From Arsukibacterium indicum (GTDB lineage: Bacteria > Pseudomonadota > Gammaproteobacteria > Enterobacterales > Alteromonadaceae), in NCBI RefSeq assembly GCF_019100565.1, contig NZ_JAHRID010000001.1, positions 248,001 to 312,000 on the forward strand: a stretch of DNA of 64,000 bases, read 5' to 3'. The notes under the pieces are model-generated. The model searched no databases, was not told where the DNA came from, and worked only from the letters and a program-made list of their open reading frames with translations. Of the stretch, positions 1-9,598 are shown piece after piece. Position numbers and translations under genes: made by a program. Within the stretch, counting starts at the first letter, position 1. Each line of letters opens with the position of its first letter.

Positions 1-1827
1 CGCGGCCCGGACGACGATGGCTATCATTTTGAGGCCGGGATTGGTCTGGCACATCGCCGCTTATCTATTATTGATATTGCCGGCAGCCATCAGCCACTGT
101 TTAACGAAACCGGCGATGTGGCAGTAGTTTTTAATGGTGAAATATATAATTTTGCTGAACTGACAACAGAGCTTAAAGCCCGTGGCCATGTGTTTTCCAC
201 CCATGGCGATACTGAAACCATTGTTCATGCCTGGGAAGAATGGGGCGTAGATTGTGTTCAGCATTTTCGCGGCATGTTTGCTTTCGCTATCTGGGATCGC
301 AACAAACAACAATTGTTTATGGCCCGCGACAGAATGGGGATCAAACCACTGTTCTACAGTTTGCTGCCAGATGGTCAGTTGTTGTTCGGCTCTGAATTAA
401 AAGTGCTTACTACTCATCCTCAGTTTAATAAAGAGCTTTATTATCAAGGCATAGAAGACTACTTTACCTTTGGCTACATTCCCGAGCCGCATACTATTTA
501 CGCCAATGCCTTTAAAATGAACCCGGGCCACTATCTGCTGATAGATAAAACCCTGCTTGCAGATAAAAGCAGCCCCACCGCCCTGAAACAAACTCAGTAC
601 TGGGATATCGATTTCAGTCAGGCCGTGTTAACCGAGCAGGAAGTGAAATCTGAACTGCTCGATCGCTTAAAAGAAGCGGTTGATATCCGGCTGATTGCCG
701 AAGTTCCGCTGGGAGCTTTCTTGTCTGGTGGCGTCGACTCCAGCGCCATCGTGGCCCTGATGGCGCAATTACAACAAGACAAAGCAGTAAACACCTGCTC
801 AATAGGCTTTGACGACCAGCAATTTGATGAAAGTGACTATGCCACTCAGGTTGCCAGACAATATCAGACCAATCATCGCAGCGGCATGGTCGATCGTGAT
901 GATTTTTCACTGATTGATAAATTAGCCGCGCTGTACGATGAACCTTACGCTGACAGTTCTGCTATGCCAACATACCGGGTATGTCAGCTGGCCCGTAAAC
1001 ACGTTACCGTTGCGTTGTCCGGCGACGGTGGCGACGAGCTGTTTGGCGGCTACCGGCGTTACCGCTATCAGCTGCATGAAGAAAAAATGCGTGGCATTAT
1101 GCCGCAGGCTATCCGGCAGCCGCTGTTCGGTACACTGGGTAACCTTTATCCGAAACTGGACTGGGCGCCCCGCTTTTTAAGAGCAAAAACCACTTTTCAG
1201 TCACTGGCCATGAATGCGGTGTCCGGCTACTGCAATACCATGTCAATTATGCGCTCTGATGCCAGAGCCGCATTATTTTCGCCAAAACTTAAGCAAAAAC
1301 TCGGTGGCTATCAATCGGTAGAAGTGTTTAAGCGCCACGCCGCCAATGCCAATACCGATGATCCGTTAAAGTTAGTACAGTACCTTGATATGAAAACCTA
1401 TCTGGTGGGCGATATTTTGACCAAAGTAGACCGGGCCAGTATGGCCCATTCTCTGGAAGTAAGGGTACCGCTGCTGGATCATAAATATGTGGAATGGGCC
1501 ACACGCTTGCCCAGTGCCATGAATATCCGTGGCAACGAAGGTAAAGCCGCCTTTAAACAGGCACTGGAACCGCATTTGCCACATGATATTCTGTACCGTA
1601 AAAAAATGGGCTTTGCCGTGCCACTGGCCGGCTGGTTTCGCGGCCCGCTGAAACAAACCCTGCAACAGGCATTGCAATCTGAAGCGCTGGCCGATTCGGG
1701 CTTGTTTAATCAGCATTACATTCAACAGTTGTATCAGCAGCATGTTAGCGGTAAACGTGATCACAGTTCAGCATTGTGGACCCTGCTGATGTTTTCCCAG
1801 TTTTATCGCCAGCAGTTAGGACAGTAA
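1..1827 (+). CDS. XrtA-associated asparagine synthetase-like amidotransferase (5' partial)
   Basis: Class-II glutamine amidotransferase fused to an asparagine synthetase domain. It transfers glutamine-derived ammonia to an adenylated carboxylate, in these loci probably a sugar acid. The frame is open from base 1, so the first roughly 40 residues, including the catalytic Cys2, are outside the window. Visible are the glutamine-site motifs RGPDD (first codons) and NGEIYN (about residues 45-50), the ATP PP-loop SGGVDSS (about nt 724-744) and SGDGGDELFGGYRRY. It matches what I know of exosortase A system amidotransferase 1 (TIGR03108). The next gene starts 2 nt downstream and is a related paralogue, so the two are surely co-transcribed. 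The sugar substrate is inferred, not seen. Confidence 0.9.
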   Translation, partial: RGPDDDGYHFEAGIGLAHRRLSIIDIAGSHQPLFNETGDVAVVFNGEIYNFAELTTELKARGHVFSTHGDTETIVHAWEEWGVDCVQHFRGMFAFAIWDRNKQQLFMARDRMGIKPLFYSLLPDGQLLFGSELKVLTTHPQFNKELYYQGIEDYFTFGYIPEPHTIYANAFKMNPGHYLLIDKTLLADKSSPTALKQTQYWDIDFSQAVLTEQEVKSELLDRLKEAVDIRLIAEVPLGAFLSGGVDSSAIVALMAQLQQDKAVNTCSIGFDDQQFDESDYATQVARQYQTNHRSGMVDRDDFSLIDKLAALYDEPYADSSAMPTYRVCQLARKHVTVALSGDGGDELFGGYRRYRYQLHEEKMRGIMPQAIRQPLFGTLGNLYPKLDWAPRFLRAKTTFQSLAMNAVSGYCNTMSIMRSDARAALFSPKLKQKLGGYQSVEVFKRHAANANTDDPLKLVQYLDMKTYLVGDILTKVDRASMAHSLEVRVPLLDHKYVEWATRLPSAMNIRGNEGKAAFKQALEPHLPHDILYRKKMGFAVPLAGWFRGPLKQTLQQALQSEALADSGLFNQHYIQQLYQQHVSGKRDHSSALWTLLMFSQFYRQQLGQ

Positions 1828-1829
1828 TT

Positions 1830-3749
1830 ATGTGTGGTATTCACGGCGTTGTTGCCTTAAAACGACCACAACAATTTCCCGCTAAGTGGCTGGATATGAT
1901 GGGTGATATTACCGCCCATCGTGGCCCCGATGACAGTGGCAGTTATCTTAACAACAATGTTGCGCTGGGCATGCGTCGCTTATCAGTTATCGATCTAGCA
2001 GGTGGCCAGCAGCCTATCAGCAATGACGATGGCAGCCTGGTGCTGGTTTGCAACGGTGAAATATACAATTACCGCGAGCTGCGGGCACAGCTGGCAGAGC
2101 ACTACACTTTTAAAACCCAGTCAGATGTTGAAGTTATTCTGGCGCTTTATCAGCAATACGGTGTCGACTGCCTGCAGCATTTAAATGGTATGTTTGCTTT
2201 TGCACTGTGGGATAATAACCGGCAGCAACTGCTGCTGGCACGGGACAGGCTGGGTATTAAACCACTATATCTGAGCCAGCAAGATGGCTACCTGGCCTTT
2301 TCCACTGAAAGTAAGGCCATTCTTGCCTTGCCCGGCATTGAAGCTGCAGTTTGTCCGCAAGCGCTGGAGCAGTATCTGCAGTTAGGTTATGTCCCCGCCC
2401 CCTACTCGATGTTTAAAGGCATTCAGAAACTGGAAGTTGCCAGTTATCTGCTGGTCAATGATCAGGGCATGCAACAACATCAGTACTGGCAGCCTGATTT
2501 CAGCCAGACCGAGCAACTTAGCGAGCAAAGCTGGGCCCGTAAAATTCGTAACCAGCTGGAAAGCTCAGTAGCGATGCAAATGGTCAGTGATGTCCCTATT
2601 GGTGCTTTTTTGTCCGGTGGTGTCGATTCCAGTGCCGTGGTTGCGCTGATGTCAAAACACAGCAAAGGCCCGGTACAAACCTACGCCATAGGTTTTGATA
2701 CCGGCGATGCGGCCAGCTTTTACAATGAATTACCCTATGCCCGTGCAGTGGCCGAGCAATTTGGAACTGAACACCGGGAAATACTGGTTAAGCCCGATGT
2801 GGTCAGTCTGCTGCCAAAGTTGTTGTGGCATATGGATGAACCTGTTGCCGACAGCGCCTTTATTACCACCTATCTGGTATCAGAATTTGCCCATAAAGAT
2901 GTTACCGTTATTTTATCCGGCGTTGGCGGGGATGAGCTGTTCGGAGGCTACCGGCGCTACCTGGGTGAACATTATCTGCAAAAGTACCGGCGTCTGCCTG
3001 GCTGGCTACGGCAAAAACTGCTGCTGCCTCTGGCAGGCAAGTTACCAAGTGACCGCCACTCGAAACTGCTTAATACATTGCGGCTGACCAAAGCATTTAT
3101 TCAGTCGGCCGAGCTGGACGATGCTGAGCGGTATCAGCGCTATATGCAGGTGTTCAGCCAACAGCAGGCAGAGCAACTGTTAGACAGTGAGATACCACTG
3201 AGCACCATAAAACAGCATTACCAGCTAAGTAACGCGCAGCAAGGGTTGTGGCGCATGTTTGATACTGACCGGCAAAGCCAGTTACCAGACGATTTATTGC
3301 TGCTTACCGACAAAATGACCATGGCAACCTCACTGGAATGCCGGGTGCCCTTTCTGGATCATAAGCTGGTGGAACTGGCGGTCAGAATCCCGCAAAACTT
3401 AACCATGAAAAATGGCCGCTTAAAGCATTTGTTAAAAGAATCACTGAGTGACATTTTACCTGGCAGCATTCTGGACAGACCTAAGCGCGGCTTTGGCGCA
3501 CCACTTGGCGCCTGGCTGAAACAGGAACTGGCCGCCATGTTGCGGTTGTTTGTTAATCGTGAAACCATTGAAAGCCGTGGCTTACTGAACTGGCCACTTA
3601 TTGAACAAACGCTAAATCAGCATTTCAGCCAGCAGGAAGATCATACCGATCACTTACTTGCGCTAATGAATCTGGAGATCTGGTGCCGGTTATATTTAGA
3701 CAAACAAAGTGCCGGTCAAATATCAGAGACAATCAGGATGTCGCTATGA
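1830..3749 (+). CDS. Asparagine synthetase-like glutamine amidotransferase, second paralogue
   Basis: Complete 639-residue glutamine-hydrolysing amidotransferase of the AsnB type. The start at 1830 is chosen because it gives MCGIHG, with Cys2 as the N-terminal nucleophile after Met removal; reading further upstream would bury this Cys. HRGPDDSG and NGEIYN form the glutaminase site and LSGGVDSS the ATP pyrophosphatase loop, followed by SGVGGDELFGGYRRY. It lies 2 nt after a paralogue and overlaps the following glycosyltransferase by ATGA. Two intact copies in tandem in a polysaccharide locus suggest two different carboxylates are amidated, comparable to WbpS-type uronamide formation in O-antigens. 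The acceptor is inferred. Confidence 0.9.
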   Translation: MCGIHGVVALKRPQQFPAKWLDMMGDITAHRGPDDSGSYLNNNVALGMRRLSVIDLAGGQQPISNDDGSLVLVCNGEIYNYRELRAQLAEHYTFKTQSDVEVILALYQQYGVDCLQHLNGMFAFALWDNNRQQLLLARDRLGIKPLYLSQQDGYLAFSTESKAILALPGIEAAVCPQALEQYLQLGYVPAPYSMFKGIQKLEVASYLLVNDQGMQQHQYWQPDFSQTEQLSEQSWARKIRNQLESSVAMQMVSDVPIGAFLSGGVDSSAVVALMSKHSKGPVQTYAIGFDTGDAASFYNELPYARAVAEQFGTEHREILVKPDVVSLLPKLLWHMDEPVADSAFITTYLVSEFAHKDVTVILSGVGGDELFGGYRRYLGEHYLQKYRRLPGWLRQKLLLPLAGKLPSDRHSKLLNTLRLTKAFIQSAELDDAERYQRYMQVFSQQQAEQLLDSEIPLSTIKQHYQLSNAQQGLWRMFDTDRQSQLPDDLLLLTDKMTMATSLECRVPFLDHKLVELAVRIPQNLTMKNGRLKHLLKESLSDILPGSILDRPKRGFGAPLGAWLKQELAAMLRLFVNRETIESRGLLNWPLIEQTLNQHFSQQEDHTDHLLALMNLEIWCRLYLDKQSAGQISETIRMSL

Positions 3750-4972
3750 AAATACTTTATGTCTGTCATCGTTTTCCGTTTCCACCAAAACGCGGCGGCA
3801 AAATCAGGCCATTTAATATGATCCGCCATTTCAGCGAGCAGGGTCATCAGGTTTATGTCGCGTCGCTGGCGCGCAATCCGGCAGAAGCAGCAGATGGTGA
3901 GGGCATTAAAGAGCACTGCCATCATTATTATGCTGCAGTGGTAAAAGAGCCGGTGCAGTTTGCCAGAATGATCCTGCGTCTGCCGCTGCTTACGCCCTCC
4001 TCGATGGGCTATTTTTTCAGTCAGGATCTGCAAAACCATATTCAGGGTTTACTGAAAGAGCATAAGTTCGATCTGATATTTGTTCATTGCTCATCTGTTG
4101 CCCAGTATGTCAGCCACGTTAAAGACACCCCAAAACTGCTGGATTTTGGTGATATGGACTCGCAGAAGTGGCTGGCATACCGCGCCTTTAAACCTTTTCC
4201 GCTTAGTCTGGGGTATTTGCTGGAAGGGCAAAAAATGCTGCGGGCCGAAAAGCGTCTGGCCGGAAAGTTCGACTTATGCAGCTGTACCACTAAAGCCGAG
4301 CTGGCAACCCTGCAAAGCTACGATACCCGGGTTCCGACGGCCTGGTTTCCCAATGGCGTTGATACCGGTTATTTTACGCCAGGTACGGCCCAGTATGAGC
4401 ACCATAGTATCTCGTTTATTGGCCGGATGGATTACTACCCCAATCAGGAAGCCATGCTGCAATTTTGCCGGCAAACCCTGCCGCTTATTCGCGAACAAAT
4501 ACCTGACGTTAAACTTTATATCGTCGGGGCTGAACCCAGCGCCGCTATCCGGGCCCTGGCCAACCTGCCCGGGGTAATTGTTACCGGTTCGGTGCCTGAT
4601 GTCAGACCTTATATTATCAATACTGCTGCCATGGTAGCGCCGCTTAATATTGCCAGAGGCACCCAGAACAAAATTCTGGAAGCGATGGCAATGGGCGTGC
4701 CGGTAGTCAGCAGCAGTCAGGCTGCCGGCGGTATTGACGCTATTGCCAATCAACATTTTTTAATTGCTGACAAACCGGTAGAGTATGCCAATGCGCTGGT
4801 GAAACTGATGCGCAATGCCTCTTACCGGCTACAACTGGCTGAAGCAGGCCGGCAACGAATGCTAACGCATCATCAGTGGCACCTGTCAATGCAGCAATTA
4901 GACAGCATCGTGCAACAATGTATAAACTTGTATCAGGAAAAGCAGCTGACACAAAGGGAAGTGCAAATATGA
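3746..4972 (+). CDS. XrtA/PEP-CTERM-associated glycosyltransferase (TIGR03087-like)
   Basis: Cytoplasmic GT-B (family 4-like) glycosyltransferase, 408 residues. The N-terminus KILYVCHRFPFPPKRGGKIR and the C-terminal donor-site segment KILEAMAMGVPVVSS (nt about 4669-4713) are characteristic of the exosortase A-associated sugar transferase family TIGR03087. The ATG at 3746 overlaps the previous stop (ATGA), so translation is probably coupled. The last bases overlap the algD-like gene in the same way. It presumably adds one sugar of the repeat unit to a lipid-linked precursor; which sugar cannot be told from sequence. Confidence 0.88.
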   Translation: MKILYVCHRFPFPPKRGGKIRPFNMIRHFSEQGHQVYVASLARNPAEAADGEGIKEHCHHYYAAVVKEPVQFARMILRLPLLTPSSMGYFFSQDLQNHIQGLLKEHKFDLIFVHCSSVAQYVSHVKDTPKLLDFGDMDSQKWLAYRAFKPFPLSLGYLLEGQKMLRAEKRLAGKFDLCSCTTKAELATLQSYDTRVPTAWFPNGVDTGYFTPGTAQYEHHSISFIGRMDYYPNQEAMLQFCRQTLPLIREQIPDVKLYIVGAEPSAAIRALANLPGVIVTGSVPDVRPYIINTAAMVAPLNIARGTQNKILEAMAMGVPVVSSSQAAGGIDAIANQHFLIADKPVEYANALVKLMRNASYRLQLAEAGRQRMLTHHQWHLSMQQLDSIVQQCINLYQEKQLTQREVQI

Positions 4973-6285
4973 ATATCAGTATTTTTGGTTTAGGGTATGT
5001 CGGCGCCGTTTCTCTGGCTTGTCTGGCACGTGATGGTCATAACGTTATCGGGGTCGATATTGATCCGGTAAAACTGGACCTGATAAAAAGCGGCCAGTCA
5101 CCGGTTATTGAAGAAGGTATGCCGGAGCTGATGGCTAACATGGCGGCCAGCGGCCGGGTCAGCGTATCACAGGATGTGCAACACGCCATTGATAACAGCG
5201 AAGTGTCATTTATTTGTGTCGGCACCCCGTCGCAGGCAAATGGCAGCCAGGATCAAACGGCCGTTCTGCGCTTAGCTGAGCAACTTGGCAAAGCGCTGGC
5301 AGTTAAAACTCAGCGGCATACCATTGTATTTCGCTCCACCCTGTTACCCGGCACGGTAGAAGGCAGCTTAAAAAGTTTATTAGAGCAACATTCCGGCAAG
5401 CAGGATGGCGTTGATTTTGATATCTGTTTTCAGCCGGAGTTTTTGCGCGAAGGCAGTTCAATTAAAGATTACGATAATCCGCCTTTTACTATTGTCGGTG
5501 CCAATAACGAAGCAGCCCACCAGCAAATGCAGCGGCTGTTTGGCCATTTACCGGGTCAGTACCACCGTACTGATGTCAAAACAGCTGAAACGGTAAAATA
5601 TTTCTGTAATATTTTTCACGCCCTGAAAATCACCTTCGCCAACGAAGTTGCCCGGTTATGTGAAGGTTTAACTGTCGATCCGTTTAAAGTAATGGATTTA
5701 GTCTGTGCTGATAAACAGCTTAATATTTCAGCTGCATATTTAAAACCTGGCTTTGCCTTTGGCGGCTCTTGCCTGCCGAAAGATTTAAGGGCCATGCAAT
5801 ATGTTGCTAAGCAAGCTGATATTGAAATTCCTATGCTATCCAATGTGTTATCGTCTAATCAGGTGCATTTACAGCAGGCATACAAAAAAATTCTGAGCCT
5901 GGGCTCACGCGATATCGGCATGATTGGCCTCAGCTTCAAATCAGGCACCGACGACTTACGGGAAAGCCCGCTGGTAGACCTGGCCGAGCATCTTATCGGC
6001 AAAGGCATGCATTTAAGTATTTTCGACCCCGAAGTTAACCTGTCACGTCTGCTGGGCGCCAATAAGCGCTTTATTGAGGAATCTATTCCGCACATTGGCG
6101 AGTTAATGACCAGCGACATCGACCAGCTGTTAGCCAACAATAAAGTCATAGTGCTGGGGTTAAATGATAAACATATTGTGGAACAGGTTTTAGCCGGCCT
6201 TACCCCGGAACACATTCTGGTTGATCTGGTGCACCTGAAACAAATAACTGACGTTCGAAGCCGTTATATCGGATTATGCTGGTGA
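4969..6285 (+). CDS. algD: GDP-mannose 6-dehydrogenase (AlgD-like)
   Basis: Predicted to oxidise GDP-mannose to GDP-mannuronic acid with two NAD+. The 438-residue length and end-to-end pattern resemble Pseudomonas AlgD: FGLGYVGAVSLACL Rossmann start, FICVGTPS, FRSTLLPGTV, catalytic cysteine in FAFGGSCLPKDLRA, SFKSGTDDLRESPLVDLAE, and a C-terminus ending in GLCW where AlgD ends in GICW. The start at 4969 overlaps the upstream stop (ATGA) and gives a normal N-terminus. It sits in the middle of the glycosyltransferase operon and would supply a uronic acid donor. A UDP-hexose dehydrogenase is less likely because of the AlgD-type ending. Confidence 0.88.
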   Translation: MNISIFGLGYVGAVSLACLARDGHNVIGVDIDPVKLDLIKSGQSPVIEEGMPELMANMAASGRVSVSQDVQHAIDNSEVSFICVGTPSQANGSQDQTAVLRLAEQLGKALAVKTQRHTIVFRSTLLPGTVEGSLKSLLEQHSGKQDGVDFDICFQPEFLREGSSIKDYDNPPFTIVGANNEAAHQQMQRLFGHLPGQYHRTDVKTAETVKYFCNIFHALKITFANEVARLCEGLTVDPFKVMDLVCADKQLNISAAYLKPGFAFGGSCLPKDLRAMQYVAKQADIEIPMLSNVLSSNQVHLQQAYKKILSLGSRDIGMIGLSFKSGTDDLRESPLVDLAEHLIGKGMHLSIFDPEVNLSRLLGANKRFIEESIPHIGELMTSDIDQLLANNKVIVLGLNDKHIVEQVLAGLTPEHILVDLVHLKQITDVRSRYIGLCW

Positions 6286-7271
6286 AGAGGCTCATCAGCT
6301 GGCGCAGTGCTCTGGTAATAGCCGCGATGATGGTACTGCCGGTTATTTTACTGGTCAGCAACTTTCACTCCGGTACTGAGCTGGTGCGGCTACGCAATGC
6401 CATGGTGTTTAATGTTATCACTGTTGAGCAGAGCCAGTGGCCGGGTGACCAGTTTCCGCCATCTTTTAAGCAGGAAAACGCAGTACTGCCGGACGCCATT
6501 GCCCGGGTCATTATCACGCCGCCTGAGGCAGAAGACCCGCTGACACTAATGCTACGCCAGGCCGCAGTATTAAATCTGGATAAACGCCGGCGTGGCGGCG
6601 CTATTTCGGCCGATATCAGTACCACCCTGGCCGGAATACAGCAGCAGCGTGGCTATTGTGCCGACTATACCGAAATTATTAACGTATTTGGCCATGCACT
6701 CAATATCCCGGTACGGGAGTGGGCGCTGGCATTTGATGGTTTTGGCGGCCACGGCCATGCCATTAATGAAATATGGGATCAGCAAGCCAGGCGCTGGATT
6801 ATGCTGGATGTGTTTAATGGCTTTTATCCGGTAGATCAGCAGCAACAACCAATGTCAGTACTGGAATTTAAACAACAACTGATTGCTGATCGCAGTCAGA
6901 TCACGCTGGTCAGGTTATCCGATCAAACCTTCGGTTTTAAAAGCGACGCTCAGGCGCTGGATTATTACTATAATGGCCGGCATCAGTTTTACCTGTGGTG
7001 GGCCAACAATAATATCAGTTACGACAAACAACCATTAATTAAACTGGCAGCCAAAGTGTCACCGCATCTGGAGCAACTGGTGGCGGTTATCAGTGGTCAG
7101 TTCCCGCAACTAATGGCGATAGCAGAACCTGATAACCTGCATATGATTAACAATATGCAGCGGCTGAAATACATGTTGTGGACTTTATTTTTCTACGAGC
7201 TGCTGCTGGCATTGTTACTGCTGGCAATGCTGATAACGCTTTTTACCCGACGACGCTCAAGGAAGAAATAG
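6276..7271 (+). CDS. Transglutaminase-like membrane protein
   Basis: A 331-residue protein with an N-terminal transmembrane segment (about residues 12-28), a periplasmic transglutaminase-like core and a C-terminal transmembrane helix (about 305-325) followed by RRRSRKK. The Cys-His-Asp triad is visible as RGYCADY (C128), GGHGHAINEIWD (H161) and IMLDVFNGFY (D178). Such proteins can act as acyl or peptidase-type cysteine enzymes; here it could modify or cleave something at the outer face of the inner membrane during polysaccharide assembly, but the substrate is unknown. It overlaps algD by 10 nt. A start at the internal GTG at 6282 is an alternative. Confidence 0.75.
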   Translation: MLVKRLISWRSALVIAAMMVLPVILLVSNFHSGTELVRLRNAMVFNVITVEQSQWPGDQFPPSFKQENAVLPDAIARVIITPPEAEDPLTLMLRQAAVLNLDKRRRGGAISADISTTLAGIQQQRGYCADYTEIINVFGHALNIPVREWALAFDGFGGHGHAINEIWDQQARRWIMLDVFNGFYPVDQQQQPMSVLEFKQQLIADRSQITLVRLSDQTFGFKSDAQALDYYYNGRHQFYLWWANNNISYDKQPLIKLAAKVSPHLEQLVAVISGQFPQLMAIAEPDNLHMINNMQRLKYMLWTLFFYELLLALLLLAMLITLFTRRRSRKK

Positions 7272-7272
7272 C

Positions 7273-8496
7273 ATGTCGCAACAACCACAGTTAAACGTTT
7301 TGCATGTATTTGACCACTCAGTGCCGCTGCACAGCGGCTATGCCTTCCGTAGTCTGGCCATTTTACAGCAGCAGCAGCGGCTTAATATCAGTACTCGCCA
7401 GCTTACCAGCAGCAAGCATTATTTAGCGGGCCCGGCTGAAGAACAGGTAGCCGGTTTAACCTTTCAGCGCACCAAACCAGGCTGGCTGGCAAAACTGCCG
7501 GTACTCAATCAGCTTGACGTAATACGTCAGTTAGAGCGACAACTCAGTAAAATGGTGCAACAACAAAAACCGGATATTATTCACGCCCACTCGCCGTCGC
7601 TTAATGCACTGGCAGCAGCAAGGGTTGCCAGGCGTTTTAATATTCCGCTGGTGTATGAAATGCGCGCGTCCTGGGAAGATGCGGCAGTAAGCCATGGCAG
7701 CTGTAAAGAAGGCGACTTACGTTACCGGATTGGTCAGTATCTGGAAAAAAAGGCGCTTAAAAGCGCAGATTATGTTGTAACAATTTGTCAGGGCTTAGCC
7801 CGCCAGATTGAACAATGGGGCGTACCCGGTAACAGGATCAGCGTAGTGGCTAATGCGGTAGACATAAGTGCCTTTAATCCGGTTACCACTAAAGATCAGG
7901 CACTGGAACAAAGCCTGAATTTGCAGGGAAAAACAGTGCTGGGCTTTCTGGGTTCATTTTACCGCTATGAAGGGCTGCATATTCTGCTGGAGGCGTTTGC
8001 CCGCTTACAGCCGCAACATCCGGATCTCAGGTTGCTATTAGTTGGTGGCGGCTTGCAGGAAGCAGCGCTTAAAGCCCAGGCCGGGCAGTTGAATATCAGC
8101 GACTATGTTATTTTTACCGGCCGGGTCGACCATCACACCATAAGCCGCTATTACAGCCTGGCTGATATGTTTATTTACCCCAGACAGGCGATTCGGTTAA
8201 CTGAAATGGTTACGCCTTTAAAACCACTGGAAGCTATGGCGCAGCAGGGGTTAGTAGTTGCCTCTGATATTGGCGGCCATCGCGAACTTATCCGCCACAA
8301 TGACACCGGCATTTTGTTTGAACCAGACAATCCGGTGCAGTTAGCCAGCGTGTTAGATAAGTTACTTAATAATCGTGACGACTGGCCAAGGCTTAAACAA
8401 AATGGCCGTGACTTTATCGCCCGGGAACGCACCTGGCCGCATACCGTCGCCGCCATTTTGCCGGTTTATCAGCAGGTGTTAAGTGAGCGAAGCTAA
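7273..8496 (+). CDS. XrtA/PEP-CTERM-associated glycosyltransferase (TIGR04063-like)
   Basis: Family 4 glycosyltransferase of 407 residues. The N-terminal HVFDHSVPLHSGYAFRS stretch is the signature I associate with the PEP-CTERM/exosortase A glycosyltransferase family TIGR04063 (Daro_2409 type). The second Rossmann domain shows LGFLGSFYRYEGLHILLEAF and the donor-binding KPLEAMAQQGLVVASDIGG. It starts 1 nt after the preceding stop and is overlapped by the next glycosyltransferase. It is expected to extend the repeat unit on the cytoplasmic face of the inner membrane; sugar specificity is unknown. Confidence 0.88.
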   Translation: MSQQPQLNVLHVFDHSVPLHSGYAFRSLAILQQQQRLNISTRQLTSSKHYLAGPAEEQVAGLTFQRTKPGWLAKLPVLNQLDVIRQLERQLSKMVQQQKPDIIHAHSPSLNALAAARVARRFNIPLVYEMRASWEDAAVSHGSCKEGDLRYRIGQYLEKKALKSADYVVTICQGLARQIEQWGVPGNRISVVANAVDISAFNPVTTKDQALEQSLNLQGKTVLGFLGSFYRYEGLHILLEAFARLQPQHPDLRLLLVGGGLQEAALKAQAGQLNISDYVIFTGRVDHHTISRYYSLADMFIYPRQAIRLTEMVTPLKPLEAMAQQGLVVASDIGGHRELIRHNDTGILFEPDNPVQLASVLDKLLNNRDDWPRLKQNGRDFIARERTWPHTVAAILPVYQQVLSERS

Positions 8497-9598
8497 CACA
8501 CATCAAGCAGAGGCTCCGCGGCTTAAGGTCACCCTGGTGGGGCCAGTTCCTCCCCCTGCCGGTGGCATGGCGATGCAAACCGCTCAGTTGCTGCGCCTGC
8601 TGACTGAAACTAACCAGCTTGATGTTAAACTGGTGGCAGTGAACCCCCCTTACCGGCCGCGCTGGGTTGGCAAAGTACCGCTGTTACGGGCGTTATTCAG
8701 GCTGCTGCCATACTTCTGGCAGCTGCACAAAGCGTTTAAACAAAGTGACGTGGTGCATCTGATGGCCAACTCAGGCTGGGCCTGGCACTTGTTTGCTGCG
8801 CCGGCTATCTGGATTGGCCACTGGCATAAGGTGCCGGTTATCGTTAATTACCGCGGTGGCCTGGCAGCAGATTTTTTACAACAACAACAGCGCTGGGTGC
8901 TGCCAACACTTCGTAAAGCAACAATCATTGTTACCCCAAGTTCATTTTTGCAGGGCGTATTTGCAGAGTACCAGCTAAAGTGCCGGATCATTGCCAATAT
9001 TGTCGATACTGCTATTTTTTATGGCGAACTTAAAGACAGTTTAGCCACGGCACCCCATATAGTGGTTACCCGCAATCTTGAAGCTATTTACGACATTGGC
9101 AGCGCTATCCGCGCTTTTGCCATTATCAATAAACAGTTGCCAGGATCCCGCTTAAGCATTGCCGGCAGCGGCCCGGAGCTGGCAAACCTGCAACAGCTGG
9201 TTAGCCGGTTACAACTAACGGCCAGAGTTAATTTTTGTGGCAAATTGGACCGCCAGCAAATGGCCGAACTTTACGCCAGTGCCGATATTATGCTTAACCC
9301 CAGCACGGCAGATAATATGCCCAATTCATTGCTGGAAGCGATGGCAGCGCAGGTACTGGTAGTCTCAACCAATGTTGGTGGCATTCCGTTTATGGTTGAC
9401 GATGGTGCTGATGTGTTACTGGTCGAAGCGGGTGCACCAGAGCAAATGGCTGCTGCGGCATTAACGCTGGTTTACCAGCCGGAACTGGCGGCTAAGCTGG
9501 CCAGCAATGCCAGAGCAAAAGTAAAGCAATATCAGCCTGATAAGGTACTGCCCGGCTGGTTAGGTTTATATCAGACAAGCGAGCGTGCCAATGCGTGA
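8483..9598 (+). CDS. Family 4 glycosyltransferase
   Basis: GT-B fold glycosyltransferase of 371 residues. Visible are the N-terminal glycine-rich loop LVGPVPPPAGGMAMQTAQ, FCGKLDRQQMAELYASADIMLNPS and NSLLEAMAAQVLVVSTNVGG in the donor-binding half. The start is a GTG at 8483 inside the end of the preceding gene (14-nt overlap) with AGGTG upstream, which suggests translational coupling. It is the third glycosyltransferase of the operon and precedes the polymerase/ligase gene. The sugar and linkage cannot be inferred. Confidence 0.85.
   Translation: MSEANTHQAEAPRLKVTLVGPVPPPAGGMAMQTAQLLRLLTETNQLDVKLVAVNPPYRPRWVGKVPLLRALFRLLPYFWQLHKAFKQSDVVHLMANSGWAWHLFAAPAIWIGHWHKVPVIVNYRGGLAADFLQQQQRWVLPTLRKATIIVTPSSFLQGVFAEYQLKCRIIANIVDTAIFYGELKDSLATAPHIVVTRNLEAIYDIGSAIRAFAIINKQLPGSRLSIAGSGPELANLQQLVSRLQLTARVNFCGKLDRQQMAELYASADIMLNPSTADNMPNSLLEAMAAQVLVVSTNVGGIPFMVDDGADVLLVEAGAPEQMAAAALTLVYQPELAAKLASNARAKVKQYQPDKVLPGWLGLYQTSERANA

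Noticed and set aside
4274-4756. A 160-residue - strand open frame inside the first glycosyltransferase
   Set aside because: It is antisense to a clear GT-B gene and shows no motif or ribosome site.
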